Source of the DNA: Acanthosepion pharaonis
Lineage: Eukaryota > Mollusca > Cephalopoda > Sepiida > Sepiidae
Direction of reading: 5' to 3'
Assembly: GCA_903632075.3 (NCBI GenBank)
Contig: CAHIKZ030002090.1
Location: forward strand, 3,571,001-3,635,000
DNA: 64,000 nt
Position numbers and translations under genes: made by a program
In this document: positions 1 to 11,099 of the stretch, one piece after another
Layout: every line of letters starts with the position of its first letter
Position numbering within the stretch: the stretch's first letter is position 1
The notes under the pieces: generated by a model
What the model was told of the DNA's origin: nothing
The model's input: only the letters and a program-made list of their open reading frames with translations
Databases searched by the model: none

Positions 1-627
1 CTGTTGTTTCTATAAATACTTCCATAGTAATTCTTCTTATAAACTTTCCTATTTGGTACCTAGACTTTATGAATTTAAGTGACGTAATAAACTGGTAACA
101 CGGTCTCACCATTATATATCAGATCATTTTGAATAATAAAGAACGAGTGATCTAATCTTATATTTTATTGAAATTTATTCATCAACTAGCAGCATGGCCC
201 GTGCTTGATTCAAAAATTGTACGACTCATACAGCAATAGCTATCACTTGACTTAAAATATTTTTGCCCTTCCTTGCCTTTAAAGGAGTGCCCTATGCCTT
301 ACTTCTTGCCTATCTCACACTGCGAATTTTTTCTAAACTCTATACTAAACATTAAATCTGTTACGAAAAAAAAGAACTAAACAAAATGAACACAAAACGA
401 TCAGCTTTAAAAAAAAAGGACTCGTAACTGGAAAAAACCGAATGAAAAAAGAATGTTAACAACAAATACTTTTTTCACACCCAACCCAGTTCTGCGGAAT
501 CAGAATCAACGTTGAATTTAAGCAAGCGAATGAGACAATTGGAGTAAAGTGCCATGCAGATTTAAATTTTTCCCACTTGTGACGAATGCAGCTATCGATT
601 TTTTTGCGTGCTAGCATTCTAGTTAAC
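1..627. other. unassigned AT-rich stretch
   Basis: No coding signature, RNA gene or recognisable transposon end is visible. All reading frames are short and the base composition matches the surrounding noncoding DNA. Confidence 0.6.
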
Positions 628-722
628 ATTCGTGTCAGTTAGCTGTTGTCTCTCACGCTGGCCAATAGAATCTTCCTGCTTATTCGTGACAGCCAGCTAT
701 TGGCACTCACTCTGGCCAGTAC
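628..722. repeat. imperfect tandem duplication, unit about 54 bp
   Basis: Positions 628-668 and 682-722 share ATTCGTG, CAG..AGCT, TTG, CTCAC and TGGCCA in the same order. The downstream frame to 832 is a by-product and not a gene. Confidence 0.6.
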
Positions 723-886
723 AAAATGGCCGCAAACTACATGAAAACTGCCTTAGAAGCATGAAAAAATTGATTATTTGCACTATCGATGGGAGTTGGG
801 AAATGCAATGTCGGTCTTGGCCTTCTCGCTAACTTGGAGCATGTGTATGTAAATATTGGTGCAAATCCGTCGAAAATTGCGGCCGT

Positions 887-891
<5 letters not shown>

Positions 892-958
<67 letters not shown>
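892..958. repeat. (CA)n microsatellite
   Basis: About 33 uninterrupted CA units. Frames across it encode only alternating Val-Cys or His-Thr. Confidence 0.97.
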
Positions 959-961
<3 letters not shown>

Positions 962-979
962 CTGCCTTTTATAGATAGA

Positions 980-1975
980 TATGTAGTTTCCATGATTATC
1001 TTTGACTTCTTTCCATCTGCTTACAAGCTTTTTAATCCCACTAATAAAGAACTCCTTTGGTTTCGAAGAGAAGAACTCTGAAATATCAGTTTCGACCTCA
1101 TCATGGCTTTTGAGTTAATCCATCCAGATGATACTGTAAACTATGGAACAAATGGTAGTCTGAAGGAACAAGGTCAGGAGAATAAAGTGGATTGAGGAAT
1201 TCTTTCCCAACTAATTTCTTCAATCTTCTAGAATGTGATTTTTGTAGTACAGGGTTGTGCATTGTCCTGATGAAACATCACTCCTTTTCGATTCACTAAA
1301 ACAGGTCTTTTTTTTTCTTCAAAGCTACATTCAAATGCTCTAATTGCTGACAGTAGACTTGAGCATTGATTGTTGCATTAGTTGGTAGCAACTCAAAGTG
1401 AATTATTCCTTTGCAATCCCACCAAATTGAGAGAAGAACGTTCTGCACATGAAGTTCCTTTCTCAGTTGTGTTTAGGCCCTTTTCCCCATTACCAAGCCA
1501 CTGTCTATGATATTTAACATTTTGATAAAAAATCCATTTTTCATCACCAGTCACAAGTCTATCTAAAAAGTGTAAGATGAGTTCATGACAATGAAGAGAA
1601 ATGCAGGTGTCAGCTTGGGATTTGCAGCTGATTTCAGACAATTCATGAGGCATCCATTTTCCAAGTTTTGAAACTTTTCCAAATTGTTGAAGATGATGAA
1701 CTGTTGTATGATTTGAACAAAGCTTCATTGCTAATTCTTCAACTGATACTGCAGGATTGTCTTCAAATGATGCCACGAGAAGTTCATCATCAAACTCAAC
1801 TGGATATCCTGTTCGGTTTTCATCTTCAAGGACAAAATTTCCAATTCTGTATTTGGTAAACCATCTTCTGCAAGTTCTTTCATTCAGGCATTCTTTTTCA
1901 AAAGCTGAGTGAATATTTCAAATCGCATCGACTGCAGAGTTTCCGTTTTTAAATTCAGAAGGCATTATCTCCATT
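980..1975 (-). pseudogene. mariner-family transposase relic
   Basis: This is the relic of a cut-and-paste DNA transposase. Reading the minus strand from an ATG at about 1974 gives, in order: an N-terminal helix-turn-helix region (CRRWFTKYRIGNF), the linker block HELSEI, the first catalytic Asp block LVTGDEKWIFYQNVKYHRQW, the second Asp block MFHQDNAQP and the final SPDL-type block followed by a degraded PSDYHLF. The order and spacing match the roughly 345-residue mariner family. Several frameshifts and stops separate the blocks, and the longest clean frame is 1393-1776. It cannot make a functional protein. No clear terminal inverted repeat was found at either end. Confidence 0.85.
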
Positions 1976-2159
1976 TTGAGTATTTTGATTTGAGTAATTA
2001 ATTCAGTCAAATTATACTATAAAAAGAAATTATATTAAATTAAATGCTTCTATATTCATATGATTATCAATCAGTTCCATTTGACATTTTACAATACTGT
2101 AAAACTTTAATGAAATTACAGCTATAATATTAAGGACAAAACTTATGGGATGACCTGGT

Positions 2160-2440
2160 AGTTGAAATAGGAAGACGTAACCGTAAGTTCTATGCTAACA
2201 GTTTCTTCTGTCGAACTTGTGGAAATCTCTTCCGGATTCTTTCTTCCCAGTCAGCTTTGGTTTTCATAAACTTAAATGCAATGTCAATCGTTATCTTCTA
2301 TCTTCTTCCTTTTTTGTATTGTTGTCTCTCCTTAATGATGTTTTTTTTTCTTTTTTTTTTATATTCTCTCGCACTCAATAGCCCCCTTACGTCTTAGTGA
2401 CTTTATTGCCTTGCTTGGGGTGAAATGATTAAAAAATATA
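2160..2440 (+). mobile_element. LINE family A, 3' end fragment (jockey/CR1-like)
   Basis: The frame encodes a decayed C-terminal tail of the LINE family seen most fully at 6,250-7,200 (NRKFYANSFFCRTCGN, compare NRLFYSNSFFSRTSRQ). It is followed by the family's 3' UTR signature, 'CTTGCTTGGGGTGAAATG', and an A-rich end near 2,440. It is 5'-truncated, as is usual for target-primed insertions. Confidence 0.8.
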
Positions 2441-2587
2441 TAAGTAGATTTACCAATTGATTATCGGATGAAGACGAAAGAAGTTAAAAAGAATAAAATA
2501 CTAAGACATCCTCCAGGAACTGAGGAAACACATAAATATGAAAATGAGGGTCATAGTACTTGATATAATACTAATGTTAATAGTAAT

Positions 2588-2640
2588 ATTAGCCGTTTCC
2601 TAATAAGGAAACATTCGGCATTCACCTAAAAACCAGTGCT
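2588..2640. repeat. repeat family D fragment (unclassified)
   Basis: The segment GTTTCCTAATAAGGAAACAT, GGCATTCA and AGTGCTACT recurs at 6,010-6,080 and 50,530-50,640. The 6-kb copy adjoins a LINE family B fragment, so this may be part of a LINE, but I cannot place it. Confidence 0.5.
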
Positions 2641-2952
2641 ACTCGAGTTACGCTATTTTCATTTCCTGGAGATCAGGCTAGGATCAAAGTATAGTATCTG
2701 TTTCCATATCTTAGTACTTTCAGCTGACCACAGAAGAAAATTGAGAGAAATATATCTGAACCTTGCAAGTAAGGCATACTATTATAAATATGAAGGTAAA
2801 CCCTGTACCCATCATTGCTGGTGCGCTTGGCGCAGTCAAACGAACTTTGAGAAAAAAAAAACTGGGAAGTAGAGTTGAAATAACAACCTTATTAAAATCG
2901 GATCGAATACTGAAGTGGATGCTAAATATGTAATAAGTGAATGCAGCCATTT
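2641..2952. other. unassigned
   Basis: AT-rich DNA between repeat D and a mariner left end. The two overlapping short frames on opposite strands (2,636-2,950) have no recognisable domain. Confidence 0.5.
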
Positions 2953-3742
2953 ACGAGGGTAGGCTGACTATCAAGGAGTGAAGCTAGAACCGGGAAATCT
3001 TGCAGGCATTCATTTCAACTCTTCCTATTAATAACAGTATTGTATCTTTCCAGGTACGTGGGTAGGCTGAAAATTTCATAGGCTGACTATGAAGGAGAAG
3101 CTAGAACCTTGAAACATGCATTCATTTCAACTCTCCCTATTAAGAATAGTATTGTATCTTTCCATGTACGAGAGTGGGCTGAAAAGTTCCTATGCTGACT
3201 ATGAAGGAGTGATGCTAGAACCGTGAAATCTTGCAGGCATTTATTTCAACTGTTCTCATTAATAACAGCATTGTATCTGTCCGGGTACGAGGGTGGGCTG
3301 AAAAGTAAATAGGCTGACTATGAAAGAACGATGCTTGCACCGTGAAATAACCGCATTGCTTCTTTCCAGGTAAACAGACATCTACCGAAAGGGGTCTTGT
3401 TTCACAGGACAATGTTTCAGCACAAAAGTCCTTGGTTTTAATGGATGGTGTGTATGACTATTGCTTTGAACTGGTTTATAATTCTCCTGATTTGACTATC
3501 ATATATTCACCAACATGAGAAACGCTTGACTGAGAACCATATTTATGACACATATCTGTTGATGATGCCTTTTTCGAACCAACAGGATGAAATCTTCTTC
3601 ACCAGTGGGAAGCAATCACTGCAAAACCGATGGAAGAAGTGTGTGGGTAGCAAGGAGTACTATGCTAAAAAATAAACCTCATTTGGTCATATTCGATGAG
3701 AGTATCTTGGTCAGCCTATGAACTTTTCAGCCGACACTCGTA
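2953..3742 (+). mobile_element. internally deleted mariner with tandemly repeated left end
   Basis: The right terminal repeat at about 3,705-3,742 reads on the minus strand CTACGAGTGTCGGCTGAAAA followed by GTTCATAGGCTGACC. This is typical of mariner ends. At the left, the same ACGAGGGTRGGCTGA motif starts at about 2,953, 3,056, 3,168 and 3,287, giving four tandem copies of a 103-119 bp unit. After the array a transposase C-terminus is readable: SQDNVSAQKSLVL, FELVYNSPDL and a degraded LQNRWKKCVG block, broken by stops. The N-terminal half of the transposase is missing. Confidence 0.8.
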
Positions 3743-4590
3743 GTTCTGAAGGAGTACAAAAGTAGACATGAATGGGTAGAAACAGTTATACACTGGAAAT
3801 AGTGCAAACAACAAGGTATGGGCAATATATAATAATGGCATATGCTACAGACCGCAAGCTGTTGTGTGGAACACTGAAATTCCAATTAATTCACCAAGCT
3901 TGGTCATGAGATCAGATCTGGTCGGTGTAAAAGGATAGAAGATTAATGAGATAATCGATGTCGCTGTTCTTGCAGATTATATATTGATATTAAAATACCG
4001 GGCCCTGGAATTGAAAATATCTTAACATTCACGGAGAAAGTAGAAAATTATAGGAGATGAAAAATACCGAATATATCCATTATTATTATCCACGGAACGA
4101 TTGAAACCAAGCAGACGACAGCATTATTAAAGCCGGCGCGAATACTTGGAGGCAACAGACACTCTGCGACTTTATTTCTTGCGAAAGTCACCAAATACAT
4201 ACGAAAAATTTAAATACGAATGGCGTCTTTCGTTATGCGACAGTGGTCAGCAAACAAACTCAGCAGATTGTGACAAGATGGCAGTAATAAAAGAACATAT
4301 AATCACCTTGTAACTGATAATGACCACAATATGCCCCTTGCATGAAAATGATAGTGGCGGTTGTCGTAATTATTATTGAATAAAATGTTTAGAAAACATT
4401 TTATTGAATTAGTAGATAATGGAACATATGAAAAATAAGAAGTCGTGGAGAGGTTAATACTCACAGTGTACATTAAAAGACAAGAAAAGCAAGGAAATGC
4501 AGTGAGTAACCTATTTAAATATTTTCAGTAAATGGTTGGCGAAACGAATATAATAAAGAAGGGCCATAAAAGAGCTAGTATTGTTGAAAA
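3743..4590. other. unassigned AT-rich stretch
   Basis: Nothing identifiable. There are no long frames, no tRNA-like boxes and no matches to the other repeat families in this window. Confidence 0.5.

Positions 4591-4640
<50 letters not shown>
4591..4640. repeat. (TA)n microsatellite
   Basis: About 24 TA units, one of roughly twenty TA tracts in the window. Confidence 0.95.
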
Positions 4641-4644
<4 letters not shown>

Positions 4645-4740
4645 TGGATTTTTTATTTATTAATCCGACGTATTTAAAGTTATTGCTTAAACGTTATTTT
4701 TAACGGATAGCCATATTTGAGTAGATGCCCTGTTTTTATT

Positions 4741-4893
4741 TATATATTAAACAGCATATTTATTTATTTCTATCTACCGGTATGGATGTTCGAGAAATCT
4801 TATTAGAAAAATATATCGGATTTTTTTTCTAATAAGATTTTTCGACCATTCATACGGGTAGATGGAAATAGCTAAATATGCTGTTTAATATAC
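4741..4893. mobile_element. short foldback element (MITE-like hairpin)
   Basis: Arms at about 4,741-4,811 and 4,822-4,893 are imperfect inverted complements. The left arm reads ATTAAACAGCATATTTA ... TCTACCGGTATGGATG ... TCTTATTAGAAAA. The right arm carries the reverse complement of each block in order. A related unpaired sequence (ATTAAACAACATTTACCGGC) sits near 30,060, so this is a dispersed repeat. Confidence 0.75.
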
Positions 4894-4914
4894 TCGCATG
4901 CGTGGCAAATAATA

Positions 4915-5310
4915 TAAAGGTGAAACTAGACGCCACATAAAATTAAGCCCGGAGGAACATCGAAAAGCATTAATTAGAGGTTAGACAATGAAATCAGGAA
5001 TAGCAGATCATATATGTAGAGAAAAATGTAGTCATCACATCCTGTGGAAAGAAGTAAAAGAAAACTGGAGAGAAACACTGGAGAGTCATTCCTTTGAAAG
5101 AATCAGCGCATATGCAAGGGTATTAGGACCTCCTTATTAGGCCTAGCTTAGAAATAAATACGATATGGGAGCCATTAATAAAGAAAGAGAAATAACAGTA
5201 GCAGTAAAGAGTGCACTCAAACTTGACAAGTAGCAAGTTCACCCGGATCGACAATCACCTGATGAAGGCTGGGAGGTACAGCGATTGGATTGAAACACTG
5301 TAACAAGAAG
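4915..5310 (+). pseudogene. Penelope-like element: GIY-YIG C-terminus and tail
   Basis: With two or three frameshifts or stops, the plus strand encodes the C-terminal endonuclease region of a PLE: KGETRRHIKLSPEEHRKALI, MKSGIADHICREK, HHILWKEV and, after a stop, KYDMGAINKERE. Comparable intact text is at 42,790-43,100. The tail carries CTGATGA at 5,259 and GAAAC at 5,292, the two invariant strands of a hammerhead core, but the helix between them is imperfect. RT and linker are missing, so this is a 5'-truncated copy. Confidence 0.8.
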
Positions 5311-5640
5311 ATGATCTTCTACTTCAGCCTAGCTTTTATCTTTCTTTTGCCCTGTCTCTGTATAAAGAAATTTAATGCATTGCTTACTCGTCTTTGCATC
5401 ATTCGCTAATTATCCTTTGATATCTAACCAATAACCCTGTCTCTCTATATCTTTCCTTCGTTCCATTCACTTCCTCCTGTTTATATCTATTTTACCTTTC
5501 ATCTGATTTTCTTTTCTTTGTTCTCTTACCTCTTGCCTATTCTCTTTCATACTATGTTTTTTTTTATTTCACCATCCCTTTTCCAAATTCCTCCTCCTTT
5601 AATATCATTATGTTACCCGTATTTTTTTTAATAAATGATA
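5311..5640. repeat. pyrimidine-rich stretch
   Basis: The plus strand is dominated by C and T with repeated TCTCTGT and CCTTTC words. It follows directly after the PLE tail and could be part of its 3' region or low-complexity DNA. No gene is seen. Confidence 0.5.
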
Positions 5641-5689
5641 ATTTCTACAATACAAGACGCGAGCGACACTTATGTCAGAGGTTTATTGT

Positions 5690-6080
5690 TAAAATGGGGA
5701 ATGAGGTGTGCGATCTGAATGAAAGAGAAGGTGGAAGAAAATTATTAAGCGGATAAGAAGAATAGACAACAATAGACCCTTGAAGAGTGCAGTGTTTAGG
5801 GAAGCAACCATGCAGGAGGTTGTTTCACAAAGTAACAGTTCTTAGAAAAATGTTCGAGTGGGACTTTCTTCTTAGAAATGGAATACGGAGGGAACGACGG
5901 TGTTTAGACTCCGTGGAAGTAGTATGTCTTGGCTGTAAAGGTCTGAACTGGTAGAACTAAATAGTGAACCTCATCTGATCACTTGCCATGGAAATAGCGA
6001 TGGTAATGCTTATGGCCGTTTCCCTATAAGGAAAGATTTGGCATTCATTGATCTAGCAGCCAGAAGTACTGTCTATTGAA
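5690..6080 (-). pseudogene. LINE family B C-terminal fragment, plus repeat D
   Basis: The minus strand aligns with 28,010-28,340 and 25,820-26,075. It gives a decayed version of the LINE C-terminal text FHSDNFFPR..TLWNRLPRG, seen here in shifted frames. The part at 6,010-6,080 belongs to repeat D (GTTTCCCTATAAGGAAAGAT). Frameshifts are frequent. I assign it by comparison with the clearer copies. Confidence 0.6.
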
Positions 6081-6244
6081 ATTTATAAAAACTTACTTTT
6101 AAAAGAATTCTTCAGTAAAACTGATTTCTCAATTCCTGTGGCTGTTATTGCTCTTTTCAGTATCGACTGGGGTTTTCTTTCTAAACTTATTTGAAGCAGT
6201 GTGGAATGTCAGCACCTTGATTATTTAATCATTTTCTCTTTGAG

Positions 6245-7200
6245 CTACATATTTTTTAAGCATTTCACCCCAAGCGAGACGGGATTGCTATATAGCAAGC
6301 AAAGGGGTTAAAGAGAGTAAAAGTAATAGAAAAGAGGGGTGTTTGAAGAAAAGATAAAGCGAAGAACGTGTATCAAGATCAAAGCATCAGACGATGTCGA
6401 TTGACACTACATTTACATTTTTGAAGATTATAGTTATCAAGGAAGCAAATAAGAGGAAGGGAGTTCCACTGTCGGGAAGTGCGAGAGAAGAAGCTGTTGG
6501 AGTAGAAGAGGCGGTTACATTTAATTGTTTCGATAGTAGAAGGATGGGACCGAGATGCCAATCTAGTAGCACGCTTAAATTCATGCAGTCGGTGCACCAG
6601 TGAAAATAGCTTGTCAGAGCAATTTCCATGAAAATATTTTTTGGAAAGACAGACGGAAGCCACATCAGGTCTGTGAGAAAGTGACTGCAGACGATATGCC
6701 AGGTCAGGACCGATTACATTGCATATCCGTCTTCGGATTTTGTCGAGAACCTCGAGATGAACAGCGGGGGCACCGGACCATATATGGCAAGAGTATTCAA
6801 TGCATGGACGAATGGTTGATTTGTAGATTTGAAGGATGGACTCGGACGAGAAAAACCTGGCGAGACACAGTGAACAAACTTTACTTCCGGTGGATGTATG
6901 ACGTCCATTATAGTTATTGATGTTATTGAAAGCCTTCAAGCGATGTTGTGTCTGTTGTCTAGTACAGTTCTTTGCTTGTGATTCTGTAGCGCCACTCGAC
7001 GAGTTTTGAAGAAAAGAAGTCTTCGCTAAGACCTTCATTCGCTTGAAGTCATTTGTAATCATAGATCTTGGAATGTATACGGCAGACAGTTTAGATATTT
7101 TTGAACGAGCTTCGAGACAAACAGGATATCTATACAAAAATCTCGATCTAACGAGCCTACTTAAAAATATGACTCGAGACCTTAGGTTAGGTTTTTTGCT
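6245..7200 (-). pseudogene. LINE family A, reverse transcriptase C-terminal part and 3' UTR
   Basis: This is the C-terminal segment of a non-LTR retrotransposon (jockey/CR1-like) polyprotein, the best-preserved copy of its family here. The open frame 6,379-7,137 (252 codons) contains the post-catalytic thumb region: ARFFSSESILQIYKSTIRPC, IEYSCHIWSGAP, LDKIRRRICNVIGPDL, LQSLSHRPDVASVCL, YFHGNCSDKLFSLV and SFFSRTSRQWNSLP. The catalytic YADD region and the endonuclease lie upstream and are absent, because the copy is 5'-truncated. Downstream on the minus strand is the family 3' UTR ending in a CTCGCTTGGGGTGAAATGCT block near 6,260. Other pieces of the family are at 2.2, 17.2, 18.2, 34.6, 34.9, 35.5, 50.8, 54, 57.5, 60.2, 62.0 and 63.7 kb. 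Confidence 0.85.
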
Positions 7201-7859
7201 TCGCCATTCACTCGCTAAAAGACTTTTTTACCTATTGATCTGCGAAATACAACTGACAGTTTAAATATTTCTGAACGGAGAGTTACGATTGGCTAACAAA
7301 TGTGGGGGGAAAAAGTTGCAGAGAATATACAAGTAAACACGACAGTGGTATAGATGACGATGATAGTTATTTGGACAAGGATTCTGCTTCAAATTAACCA
7401 TTAAAAAGAATTGATTACTGATATAACAAGAGTTTAGCGATATTGCTAAATCCGTGTGCATTTCGTATGCGTTATGTAATTACTGTTTAGCCGTGTAAAG
7501 TCTCTAATATTTCTTGCGTCAAAAGACGTTCTTTTCTTATCCCTTCTCTGATATCTCTTTTTTTTCTGGAATTGTGTGTTCGGCCATCATCAATTGAGAC
7601 CGGTTGTAAAAAAAACTATTGGCGCCTTTGGTTGTCAGTCATAGCTTGGAAAATTGCTCACACCTCAAGCCATTTTCTCTGGCTTGGCTTGATTCTCCGC
7701 TTATGAATTCAATTCATAACTCTCTCATCGTGTCTATTCGCCATTTTAATCATATGAGCACGCACGTACGCTCATGTGTACCAACAATGGGAAAAATCAG
7801 AAACTCGTACACATAAAAGGCTAATTAATCTATCTACGTGTTTGTACTTGTATGTATAT
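7201..7859. other. unassigned
   Basis: No domain or repeat match was found. The short plus frame at 7,619-7,816 has no features suggesting an exon. Confidence 0.5.
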
Positions 7860-7860
7860 A

Positions 7861-7983
7861 CAGAGTGATTGAAAAGTACCTCCCTATTTTATGTATGATG
7901 GACTCTCCCGTCTAACTATAAGTTTTACAACACAGAAGAGTCCATCATACATAAAATGAGGAGTGGCTTTTCAATCACTGGGA
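7861..7983. mobile_element. MITE with 45-bp inverted repeats (Tc1/mariner type ends)
   Basis: The left end reads CAGAGTGATTGAAAAGTACC followed by TCCCTATTTTATGTATGATG. The right end gives, on the minus strand, CCCAGTGATTGAAAAGCCAC followed by TCCTCATTTTATGTATGATG. The loop is about 30 bp and there is no coding capacity. It is a non-autonomous hairpin element, probably moved by a Tc1/mariner-type transposase. Confidence 0.85.
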
Positions 7984-8059
7984 TACTGAAAAGTTCACGA
8001 AACGACCAAGAAAGCCCCCCCCCCCCAGCATCCAGTGGCATATAAAACATATCATAATA

Positions 8060-8362
8060 GAAGCGGGATTAAACAATCCTTGTTGCAGACACCAGCTCGG
8101 GCACAATTGTGCTTCATGAACAGTGCCCGTCTGTGGTCTATACTGCAATTATGCCGAGCGGAAATTAGTTTCAGTTTCCAAGAGACAGCGCATAAGCTGG
8201 CGTGATCAACAATTTGAACCTAATCAGGACCCCCAAACCCTCGATCACGATGACTTGTGACGTAGTTTTAGCGCAGTAATCGACGGCTTCCAAACATATT
8301 CGTCTACCTAATATCGCTCACAAGGCTTGGATCAATTTGTGGCATGACTTACAGGCATTTTT
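8060..8362 (+). repeat. repeat family C, copy 1 (unclassified)
   Basis: Matches 18,790-19,095 throughout: TTGCAGAC, GTGGTYTATACTGCAA, TGAGCRGA, GCGTGATCAACA, TTTGAAC, CCCTCG.CCACGATGACTTG, CAAGGCT and GGCATGACTTACAGGCA. No protein or promoter is recognised. It is a dispersed repeat, perhaps a SINE body or the noncoding part of a larger element. Confidence 0.7.
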
Positions 8363-8448
8363 CAGCTGTGTAGCTCAATGTAGTATGTCTTATAGTCGAA
8401 ATACTAACGTTCTACGGAGTCAGCCACACGACTATGATATAAAGCAAA

Positions 8449-8451
<3 letters not shown>

Positions 8452-8482
<31 letters not shown>
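8452..8482. repeat. (TA)n microsatellite at a PLE edge
   Basis: About 15 TA units directly abut the pseudo-LTR that starts at 8,484. Confidence 0.95.
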
Positions 8483-8483
<1 letters not shown>

Positions 8484-8488
<5 letters not shown>

Positions 8489-8592
8489 TTTTTATAAAAA
8501 AATTTATAACATAAGTATGTTATAAAATCACTACAAAAATAGCCATTTTGTTTCAACACACTCTGTGTCTTATCAAGTGATGGTGTTGAAAA
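8484..8592 (-). repeat. pseudo-LTR of Penelope-like element (3' copy)
   Basis: Nearly identical to 13,340-13,451 and in the same orientation: ATAATTATTTTTATAAAAAA, TTATAACATAAGTATGTTAT, AGCCATTTTG and the hairpin at 8,551-8,588. On the minus strand the hairpin reads CACTTGATAA, GACAC, AGA, GTGTG, TTGAAAC, a layout like a degenerate hammerhead core. Together the two copies bracket the PLE coding region at 11.1-13.3 kb. Confidence 0.75.
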
Positions 8593-9095
8593 AAGAAAAT
8601 AAATGGTTTTAAAAGTTTCAGATGAATTAACGATCCTACACTAGGGGGAGCATTGTTACAAAAGCTAGAATAACCAATCAAAAACGAAGTACAGAAAGAT
8701 TCAAAAGCTTGACAACAAAATCCTGCTATTATAGCTATTTAGATCTTTAAATACGTGTAATATTAAAAATAATTTTACTAACTAATAATTATAAATTTAT
8801 ATGATAAAATTTAATATTAAAATTAAAAAAACTGGCAATTTTTAAAAATCCAAATTTAATCACTATTAAGTTTAAAAACTACAAAATTATTGAGAAAAGA
8901 AAAAATATATATGTTTATTCAATTCATTTCTTCATTGAAATTACGTCTGACAAGACAAAAAGCTACAATTCGTCCGGTCATCTGATAATACATGTATATA
9001 TTTTTTCCGTTTTTATTTTAAAGTTTGTGAATATGGTCTTAAACTCACGTGACACAACAAAAAACACAATCAGGTTATAATACATACGCATCCAG
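8593..9095. other. AT-rich stretch between pseudo-LTR and microsatellite tract
   Basis: No frames of note. By position it would be 3' noncoding DNA of the PLE, if the element really spans both pseudo-LTRs. Confidence 0.4.
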
Positions 9096-10557
9096 ACATA
9101 ATTAGATACATACACACACACACACACACACAAAATATACACACTTAAAAAAAAAAAAAAAAAAAAAAGAAGTGGGGGAATACATGAACAACTCCACAGC
9201 CCTTTACGAAAAAAAGGAGACGTGAAACTAACACTATACACACACACAGTTAAATGTGAATACACTCTACATACACATAGACACCGATATGTACACAAAC
9301 ATACATCCACAATGTCATAGACATTGAGAAATCACAACCAGTAAATATTTCAGACTTAAATAAATGCTAACCACTTATTGAATTATAACTTAAGGGAGCA
9401 AATATATAAAGATAAAATGTTTAAAATAATATTATTTAATATATTAAAACGAAAAACTCTAAAAACAATAAATATCAATAAAATATATATATATTATTAA
9501 TCATATAAGTTGATAATAGTTTCATTATATATTTGGCAAAGAAAAACAGGATAAAGAAATCACAAATATATACATATATATATATATATATACACGGCAG
9601 CAAAAACAAATTAACACACATAAAAAAAAAAAAAATTTTTATATATATTCATACATACATATACGTACAGAAATACACACGAATAAATATATAAACATAA
9701 AACATATACGTACATATACATATCTATGATAACAAGTACATATGTACGTACATATACATATAAACCTAAATACACACACATATATACACACATAGACTTT
9801 TTATGCACACATACTTAGATATATAAAAACAGTCATGATATACCAAAGTTTCCATACCTACACAACACACAAACTCATACAAAATAGGTTCCAACACACA
9901 CACCTATATATATATACATACACAAACATACATAAAATATATACACACATACATACATATTACAAATAAACATATATATATATATATATATATATCCATA
10001 AATATAACTACCTGCAATAACAACCACCCATATATACATGCATACATAAAAATACAACAACATTCAACCAAATACATATATAAACGAACTAACATATAGA
10101 TACATAAATATACCTTCAAAAACCAACACACAGCAATATACATATAGTCTAACATACAAATATATAAACACATTCATACAAACAGAAATATACTTAAATA
10201 TAAATACACATACACAATAAAATAGGACATACAGATATATATACACATATATATATATGCACACACGCATATATATATACACACATACATACACACATAC
10301 ACATACATATATATACAAATATATTGTGGCACAAAGCTGAAAACAAGGGGGCATCGGTGAGGAACGAACTCATTACTCAGTCGCACCCAATCTAGTGTAA
10401 CCATTATACTGTCGTGATTTAATCATATACATACCTGTACATACTCATACACATACACACACACACACATACATACATATACACACATACACATATATAT
10501 GCATATATACATATATACATATATATATATATCCAACCATATACACACATACACACA

Positions 10558-10589
<32 letters not shown>

Positions 10590-10850
10590 CAAACATATAT
10601 ATATATATATCTCTACATACATACATACATATATACACATACCCACACAAATACATACATATACACACACCCATACACACACATACATATATAGGCACAC
10701 ACACACACATATACAGTAATAATTATTAACCTTTTCTCTCATAATCTACCTTACTTTTTTTCCCACATAATATATATATATACATATATACACACACACT
10801 CACATATATACATACATACATACCCCACACATACACCCACACATGTAAAA
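9096..10850. repeat. compound microsatellite tract (ACATAT/CA/TA words)
   Basis: About 1.7 kb of interspersed ATACAT, ACACAC and TATATA words with occasional unique islands. The many overlapping frames rich in Tyr, Ile, Cys and Val are simple-sequence translations. A tRNA-SINE fragment lies inside it at 10,322-10,415. Confidence 0.9.
10322..10415 (-). mobile_element. tRNA-derived SINE fragment
   Basis: The minus strand reads ACAGTATAATGGTTACACTA (A-box region), then GACTGAGTAATGAGTTCGTT (B-box region), then a divergent form of the CAC..TTTC..CCTTGTGCCACA tail of the copies at 22,050 and 52,805. It is degraded and sits within the microsatellite tract. Confidence 0.7.
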
Positions 10851-11099
10851 AAAAAAAACCATAAATACATTTATACACCAACCTACACATTCCTCAGTGC
10901 AAATACTCTAACCAACACATAAAAAATATATATATTTACACCAACACTGATAACACTATGCAGGTAAACAATACACACTTATATCGTAAGTATGACCATT
11001 ATGCAATAAAAATACTAATCTATTAAAATACAGCGACATATCATTATCATTTAAAGTATACGACCCCTACACTAAGTTAAATTTATAACGGTGTTTACA

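Noticed and set aside
9096..10850. Many frames rich in Tyr, Ile, Cys and Val, up to 107 codons
   Set aside because: Translations of CA/TA microsatellites, open in several frames and both strands at once.
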